NCBI RefSeq assembly: GCF_030817835.1
Contig: NZ_JAUSZR010000001.1
Span: 2,728,001 to 2,792,000 of the forward strand
Reading direction: 5' to 3'
DNA length: 64,000 nucleotides
Source: Pseudarthrobacter sp. W1I19
GTDB taxonomy: Bacteria; Actinomycetota; Actinomycetes; Actinomycetales; Micrococcaceae
Shown here: piece after piece, positions 59,816 through 64,000 of the stretch
Numbering within the stretch: position 1 is the first letter of the stretch
How the letters are laid out: the number at the start of each line of letters is the position of its first letter
Position numbers and translations under genes: made by a program
Notes under the pieces: model-generated
Seen by the model: the letters and a program-made list of their open reading frames with translations, nothing else
The model's database searches: none
Told to the model about the DNA's origin: nothing

Positions 59816-60562
59816 CTAGCGGCGGCCGGCGACGTCGAGGGCCTCGGGCAGGGTGAAGGCGCCGGCGTACAAGGCCTTGCCCACGATGGCTCCTTCAACC
59901 CCCAGCGGCACCAGGGAACGCAGGACCTTAAGATCGTCGAGGCTGGAAATACCGCCGGAGGCCACCACGGGCTTGCCGGTCTTTTCGACCATTTGGCGGA
60001 GCAGTTCCACGTTAGGTCCCTGCAGGGTCCCGTCCTTGGTCACGTCGGTGACCACGTAGCGCGAGCACCCCGCCTCTTCGAGCCGGCCGAGCACGTCCCA
60101 GAGGTCCCCGCCTTCCTTGGTCCAGCCGCGGCCGGCCAAGGTGGTTCCGCGGACATCGAGGCCGACGGCGATCTTGTCACCGAAGCGTTCGATGGCCCGC
60201 TGGGTCCATTCGGGATTTTCCAGCGCTGCCGTACCGAGGTTGACGCGCGCAACGCCCAGGTCCAGGGCGGCTTCGAGTGTTGCGTCGTCGCGGAGGCCGC
60301 CGGAGAGTTCCACCTTGATGTCCAGCCTGCCCACCACTTCGCGCAGCAGCTCCGCGTTGGAGCCGCGGCCAAAGGCGGCATCCAGGTCCACCAGATGGAC
60401 CCACTCGGCACCCTGCTGCTGCCAGTTCAGTGCCGCTTCCAGCGGGGTTCCGTAGCTTGTTTCGCTGCCCGCTTCGCCCTGGACGAGCCGGACGGCCTGG
60501 CCGTTGACGACGTCGACGGCGGGCAGCAGTTCAAGGACCGGCAGGTCTGTAGCGGTGTTCAT
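59816..60562 (-). CDS. priA: Phosphoribosyl isomerase A (HisA, probably also TrpF)
   Basis: (beta/alpha)8 isomerase of 248 residues acting on ProFAR in histidine synthesis and, in actinobacteria, on PRA in tryptophan synthesis. Catalytic Asp in [20 protein letters not shown] and in [15 protein letters not shown]; the phosphate-binding VASGGISS and [12 protein letters not shown] are intact. ATG with GAGG 8 nt upstream; a TTG codon directly before it is also open. Dual activity is inferred from lineage. Confidence 0.92.
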   Translation of the reverse strand: MNTATDLPVLELLPAVDVVNGQAVRLVQGEAGSETSYGTPLEAALNWQQQGAEWVHLVDLDAAFGRGSNAELLREVVGRLDIKVELSGGLRDDATLEAALDLGVARVNLGTAALENPEWTQRAIERFGDKIAVGLDVRGTTLAGRGWTKEGGDLWDVLGRLEEAGCSRYVVTDVTKDGTLQGPNVELLRQMVEKTGKPVVASGGISSLDDLKVLRSLVPLGVEGAIVGKALYAGAFTLPEALDVAGRR

Positions 60563-60604
60563 CAAAAATCCTCGAAAGTTGGGGGGAAACGGGGCAAGGT
60601 ATGG

Positions 60605-60763
60605 CTAGTTGGCCGGCAGCGTCAGCAGATAGGCGGCCAGCAGTGCCATGCCCGCCAGGACGTAGAAGGAAACCTGGGTCCAGAGCGGTTTGTGCTGCTG
60701 CCGAAACGAGATGCCGCCGCCGATGAGCAGGCCGGCGAGTCCCATCAGCAGGACCGACCACAC
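60605..60763 (-). CDS. 52-residue two-helix membrane protein in the his operon
   Basis: Reading from the GTG at 60763, which overlaps the hisH stop by 1 nt (TAGTG): MWSVLLMGLAGLLIGGGISF, then a short basic loop RQQHKPLWTQ and a second helix VSFYVLAGMALLAAYLLTLP, ending AN. The coupled start and clean two-helix design support a real gene. No family is recognised; it lies between hisH and hisA/priA. Confidence 0.75.
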   Translation of the reverse strand: MWSVLLMGLAGLLIGGGISFRQQHKPLWTQVSFYVLAGMALLAAYLLTLPAN

Positions 60764-61560
60764 TAGGCGTCGCCGCCGGCAGGAGTTTCGGCATCTGGCG
60801 CCGGGTTGCCTGCCATGGGGGAGCTTGCGCCTGCATTGCCTGCCTCAGCCGGGCGGCGCAGGGCGTCCACCCAGTTGCGCAGGAGCTGCGCGCCGGCGTC
60901 GCCGGACTTTTCCGGGTGGAACTGGGTGGCGCAGAGCGGGCCATTCTCGACGGCGGCGATGAACGGGGCGCCATGCTCGGACCAGGTGACCAGGGGCGGG
61001 GCCATCCGGGGCTGGATGACATCGAAGTTCCATTCCTGCACCCCATAGGAGTGCACGAAGTAGAACCGCTCGTTTTCGACGCCGGCAAAGAGCTTTGAGC
61101 CCTCCGGCACCTTGACGGTGTTCCAGCCCATGTGCGGAACAACATCTGCGGGAAGGAGCTCCACCTTGCCGGGCCATTCACCGATGCCTTCGGCCTCGGT
61201 GCCGTGTTCCACACCGGCTTCGAACAGCACCTGAAGGCCTACGCAGATACCCAGGACCGGGCGGCCGCCGGCGACGCGGCGGCCGATGAGGCGAATGCCG
61301 TCCACGGCCTTGAGCTCACGCATGACGGTTTCAAAAGCGCCGACGCCGGGAACCACCAGGCCGTCAGCGTTCAGGACATCCTCGGGCTTGGAGCTGAGGA
61401 TTACCTCCGCGCCCGCGCGCTCCAGGGCACGGACTGCAGAGCGAACGTTTCCCGAACCGTAGTCGAGAACAGTGACGGTGGGTTTCCCCTCCGGCGACGG
61501 CAGCTTCTGTGAGGCTGACGGATCGATAATTGCGCCGTCGCGCAGGACCTGGCCGCTCAC
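60763..61560 (-). CDS. hisH: Imidazole glycerol phosphate synthase, glutaminase subunit
   Basis: Class I amidotransferase of 265 residues that supplies ammonia to His[21 protein letters not shown] at the start, nucleophile Cys in [14 protein letters not shown], the His/Glu pair in [17 protein letters not shown]. About 25 N-terminal and 30 C-terminal residues (Ala/Pro-rich) are extra. The GTG overlaps the hisB stop (GTGA). Confidence 0.95.
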   Translation of the reverse strand: MSGQVLRDGAIIDPSASQKLPSPEGKPTVTVLDYGSGNVRSAVRALERAGAEVILSSKPEDVLNADGLVVPGVGAFETVMRELKAVDGIRLIGRRVAGGRPVLGICVGLQVLFEAGVEHGTEAEGIGEWPGKVELLPADVVPHMGWNTVKVPEGSKLFAGVENERFYFVHSYGVQEWNFDVIQPRMAPPLVTWSEHGAPFIAAVENGPLCATQFHPEKSGDAGAQLLRNWVDALRRPAEAGNAGASSPMAGNPAPDAETPAGGDA

Positions 61561-62177
61561 AGCGCACCCTTGGTGGAGGGAATGCCTTCGACGCGGGGAT
61601 CGGACTCAACGGCAGCGCGAAGGGCACGTGCGAATGCCTTGAACTGGGCTTCGACGATGTGGTGCGGATCCCTGCCCGCGATCACGTTCATGTGCAGGCA
61701 GATCCCGGCGTGCAGCGTTATCGCTTCAAAGACGTGGCGGGTCAGCGAGCCGGTGAAGTGGCCGCCAATCAGGTGGTACTCCTGGCCGGCAGGTTCCCCG
61801 CCGTGCACCAGGTACGGGCGGCCGGAGACGTCAACTACGGCGTGGGCCAGCGCCTCATCCAGGGGCACGGTGGCCTCACCGAAGCGGCGGATTCCCGCCT
61901 TGTTGCCCAGGGCCGTGCGCAGAACCTCACCAAAGGTGATGGCTACATCCTCCACAGTGTGGTGGACGTCGATGTGGGTGTCCCCGGTCGCCTTCACCGT
62001 CAGGTCGATGAGGGAGTGCTTGCACAGCGCGGTGAGCATGTGGTCGTAGAACGGCACTGACGTGTCGATGTCCGAGACGCCGGTACCGTCGAGGTTGATC
62101 TCCACGAGCACAGAGGACTCGCTGGTGGCACGCTCCATGCGCGCCGTCCTGGCCGCAGTGGATCCGGTGGAACTCAT
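61557..62177 (-). CDS. hisB: Imidazoleglycerol-phosphate dehydratase
   Basis: Mn-dependent dehydratase of 206 residues. [38 protein letters not shown] and the C-terminal [20 protein letters not shown] with VEAQFKAFA contain the metal His residues. Single-domain form, without the phosphatase fusion of enterobacteria. The ATG at 62177 has AAGGA 9 nt upstream; a TTG two codons earlier is too close to that site. Confidence 0.96.
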   Translation of the reverse strand: MSSTGSTAARTARMERATSESSVLVEINLDGTGVSDIDTSVPFYDHMLTALCKHSLIDLTVKATGDTHIDVHHTVEDVAITFGEVLRTALGNKAGIRRFGEATVPLDEALAHAVVDVSGRPYLVHGGEPAGQEYHLIGGHFTGSLTRHVFEAITLHAGICLHMNVIAGRDPHHIVEAQFKAFARALRAAVESDPRVEGIPSTKGAL

Positions 62178-62237
62178 GGTCAAGTGTCCTTTGGGAAGAA
62201 GGAGTGGTTCAGGGCGTCCAGCGCCAATACTTCCAGT

Positions 62238-63356
62238 CTAGGCGGGAAGCGTGGCCTGGCCGGCAAGGATGCTTTCCAGCGACGTGAGGAAGGCTGTGGT
62301 TTCAGCCTCAGTGCCGGCAGTGACGCGAAGATGGCCCGGGATCCCGACGTCGCGGATCAGCACACCTGCGTCGAGCAGCTCCTGCCAGACCTGGTGCGGG
62401 TTCTCGAGCCCGCCAAAGAACACGTAATTGGAGTCCGAGGCGGCGGGCTTCAGGCCCATCCTCGTCAGCTCTGCCACGATCCGGTCGCGCTGTTCCTTGA
62501 TGTCCTCAACGTCGGCCATCAGGGCCTCGCGGTGCTGAAGGGCTGCCAGCGCGGTGGCCTGAGTGATGGCGGAAAGGTGGTACGGCAGCCGGACCAGGCG
62601 CAGGGCATCGGTGACCTCGGGGGCTGCGGCCATGTAACCGAGGCGCGCCCCGGCAAGGGCAAATGCCTTGCTCATGGTGCGCGAAACAATCAGCCGTTCA
62701 CGGCCGGGCAGGAGGGTGAGGGCACTCGGCGTGCCGTCATGCGCGAACTCGTGGTACGCCTCGTCCACGATGACAATCGTCTGGCTGGCTTCGCCGGCCT
62801 CGTACACGGCCTCCACCACGTCGAGCCCCAGGCCGGTTCCGGTGGGGTTGTTCGGAGAGCAGAGGAAAACAATATTGGGCTGCAGTTCCTTGACCTGCAG
62901 GGCGGCCGATTCGGCGCTGAGGCCGTAGCCCTCCGCCCGGTCACCCACGATGTATTCAGTGTCCGTGCCGCTGGCCAGCAGCGGGTACATGGAGTACGTG
63001 GGGGGGAAGCCCAGCGCGGTGCGGCCGGGTCCGCCGAAGGCCTGAAGGATCTGCTGGAGTACCTCGTTGGAGCCGTTGGCCGCCCAGACGTTCGACTCAT
63101 CAAGTCCATGCCCCAGGTACTCCGCCAGGGCCTTGCGCAACTCGGTGAATTCCCGGTCGGGGTAGCGGTTGAGGCCTGCGGCAGCTTCCGTCACGGCGGC
63201 ACTGATGGCTGCGCGGACGTCCGCGGGCACCCCGTGGGTGTTCTCATTGACGTTGAGGAGGATGGGGACATCCAGCTGGGGCGCGCCGTAGGGGGTCAGC
63301 CCACGAAGGTTGCTGCGGAGGGGGAGCCGGTTCAGGCGCTCTAGCTGGTCATTCAC
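62238..63356 (-). CDS. hisC: Histidinol-phosphate aminotransferase
   Basis: Class II aminotransferase of 372 residues. LNVNENTHGVPADVRAAISA at the start, VDEAYHEFAHDG (PLP-contact Asp/Tyr), and the PLP Lys in VSRTMSKAFALAGARLGYMA. First gene of the visible his cluster on the minus strand; hisD would normally precede it but is absent before the LysM gene here. GTG start. Confidence 0.95.
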   Translation of the reverse strand: MNDQLERLNRLPLRSNLRGLTPYGAPQLDVPILLNVNENTHGVPADVRAAISAAVTEAAAGLNRYPDREFTELRKALAEYLGHGLDESNVWAANGSNEVLQQILQAFGGPGRTALGFPPTYSMYPLLASGTDTEYIVGDRAEGYGLSAESAALQVKELQPNIVFLCSPNNPTGTGLGLDVVEAVYEAGEASQTIVIVDEAYHEFAHDGTPSALTLLPGRERLIVSRTMSKAFALAGARLGYMAAAPEVTDALRLVRLPYHLSAITQATALAALQHREALMADVEDIKEQRDRIVAELTRMGLKPAASDSNYVFFGGLENPHQVWQELLDAGVLIRDVGIPGHLRVTAGTEAETTAFLTSLESILAGQATLPA

Positions 63357-63425
63357 CTGAACAGTTTAGTGCCCGTGCAGGAGACCGGAAAATGTGACGG
63401 TGCCCTGTTCGCGCTCAGCGTGCAG

Positions 63426-63842
63426 CTAGCGCGTGGGCACGTACAGCTGCTGCCCGGGGTGCACCGCTCCGGCGCTCAGGTTGTTGAGCTGCACGATGTC
63501 CGCCACGACGTCGCGCGCATCCCGCTCCGGGTCAACGGTTCCGGCAATGGCCCACAGCGACTGGCCCGGCTGCACGGTGACGGTGACCGTGGGGGTAATG
63601 GAAAGGTCTGCGGCGGAATCCGAGGCCTTGGCCGGCGAGTTGAAGAAGCCTGCCAGGGAGAGCAGCAGAGCCGCCAGCAGGACCAGGGGGATGCCGATCA
63701 GAACCACCTTCCCCCGGCGGGTGAGCCGCAGCGGCGGCTGGGGCGCGGGACGGTCCGACTGCCGGCGGGCCCCCTGCGACAGAAGTTGATGCACCGAAAG
63801 AAGCTGCGGACGTGAACCCTGTGAAGCAGATGTAGCTGACAT
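63426..63842 (-). CDS. LysM membrane protein, SOS-linked division-inhibitor type
   Basis: 138 residues: a basic cytosolic N-terminus (PQPPLRLTRRGKVVLIG), one membrane helix (IPLVLLAALLLSLAGFF) and an extracellular LysM domain (VTVQPGQSLWAIAGTVDPER ... VHPGQQLYVPTR). The design and the SOS box upstream parallel M. tuberculosis Rv2719c, Corynebacterium DivS and Bacillus YneA, which block division during DNA damage. The ATG at 63842 has AGGAGGG 8 nt upstream. Function inferred. Confidence 0.82.
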   Translation of the reverse strand: MSATSASQGSRPQLLSVHQLLSQGARRQSDRPAPQPPLRLTRRGKVVLIGIPLVLLAALLLSLAGFFNSPAKASDSAADLSITPTVTVTVQPGQSLWAIAGTVDPERDARDVVADIVQLNNLSAGAVHPGQQLYVPTR

Positions 63843-63944
63843 GAACTGAGCCCTCCTGGACCTGACTGTGCTGCCCGATGTCCTTCCCAGCGGCCCCCGA
63901 TGCGCCCGGAACTGATCCGGATCTTCGAGTGGCTTCAAGCGGAG

Positions 63945-63960
63945 TAGAACAAATGTTCGA
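63945..63960. promoter_or_regulatory. LexA (SOS) box upstream of the LysM gene
   Basis: TAGAAC-AAAT-GTTCGA differs from the actinobacterial consensus TCGAAC-N4-GTTCGA by one base. It lies 103 bp before the LysM start. In relatives lexA is divergent from this gene, so lexA is probably just beyond 64000; the last 40 bases here are consistent with its leader, but no coding part is visible. Confidence 0.75.
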
Positions 63961-64000
63961 ACTTTGCTTTCTCTGTTTTAGCACTTATCGACGAATAATG

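Overview
The window is chromosomal, high-GC DNA that reads as a soil actinobacterium of the Micrococcaceae (Arthrobacter/Pseudarthrobacter-like). This is inferred from protein style, a mycothiol-dependent-type DinB enzyme, a PriA-type HisA with no separate trpF role visible, actinobacterial rRNA processing motifs and SOS boxes. Gene order also runs parallel to the Mycobacterium tuberculosis Rv1599-Rv1701 region as I remember it: his genes, infC-rpmI-rplT-rRNA methyltransferase, pheST, argCJBDFRGH, mpg, tyrS, TPR protein, HAD phosphatase, tlyA, nadK, recN, pyrG, Nudix, xerD. No phage, IS element, CRISPR array or tRNA gene was found.

Layout. 1-2.05 kb: the end of a CitA/DcuS-type sensor kinase and its CitB/DcuR-type response regulator. 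2.05-6.6 kb: a seven-unit 23-bp repeat, a GntR regulator with paired GTATAC operators, and the methylcitrate-cycle genes prpD-prpB-prpC. 6.7-18.4 kb: mostly minus-strand housekeeping genes (Nudix, xerD, ADP-ribose pyrophosphatase, pyrG, recN, nadK, tlyA, HAD phosphatase, repeat-rich TPR protein), many overlapping by 1 nt or separated by only a few. 18.4-25 kb: a 32-bp inverted-repeat cluster followed by one complete rrn operon on the minus strand (16S-23S-5S), with its promoter, processing stems and terminator visible. 25-31.6 kb: tyrS, a HelD-type RNA polymerase recycling ATPase, and an alkylation-repair island (MPG glycosylase, Ada-AlkA fusion, Ogt). 31.6-41.8 kb: a DinB/mycothiol-type protein, a short PNPOx-like protein and the complete arginine operon argCJBDF-argR-argGH. 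42-53.8 kb: desaturase, quinone oxidoreductase, pheST, a small HExxH protein, a SIMPL protein, an SOS-box radical SAM protein, MutT, an MFS exporter, a CDF transporter and a GlsB-like protein. 53.8-58.9 kb: SpoU methyltransferase, rplT-rpmI-infC, a DUF1844 protein and an MFS exporter. 58.9-63.4 kb: SseB-like protein and hisA/priA-(52-aa membrane protein)-hisH-hisB-hisC. 63.4-64 kb: a LysM membrane protein beside an SOS box, with lexA probably just off the right edge.

Most notable signal. A dispersed repeat (core GGTTGAGCCTGTCGAAACC and its complement) sits three times in the arginine region. Two copies are translated in frame at the N-termini of ArgH (a perfect 50-bp palindrome that appears to contribute the start-codon region) and ArgD (two tandem 24-bp units giving an 8-residue peptide repeat). 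A 23-bp tandem array with the same CCGGTG-TTGAGCCTG core lies upstream of the prp regulator. Other points: an AUU start codon and long structured leader for infC, an Ala/Pro/Lys/Glu-rich tail on IF-3, a leaderless SOS-controlled radical SAM gene, complete rRNA processing stems, and two families of long perfect hairpins between genes.
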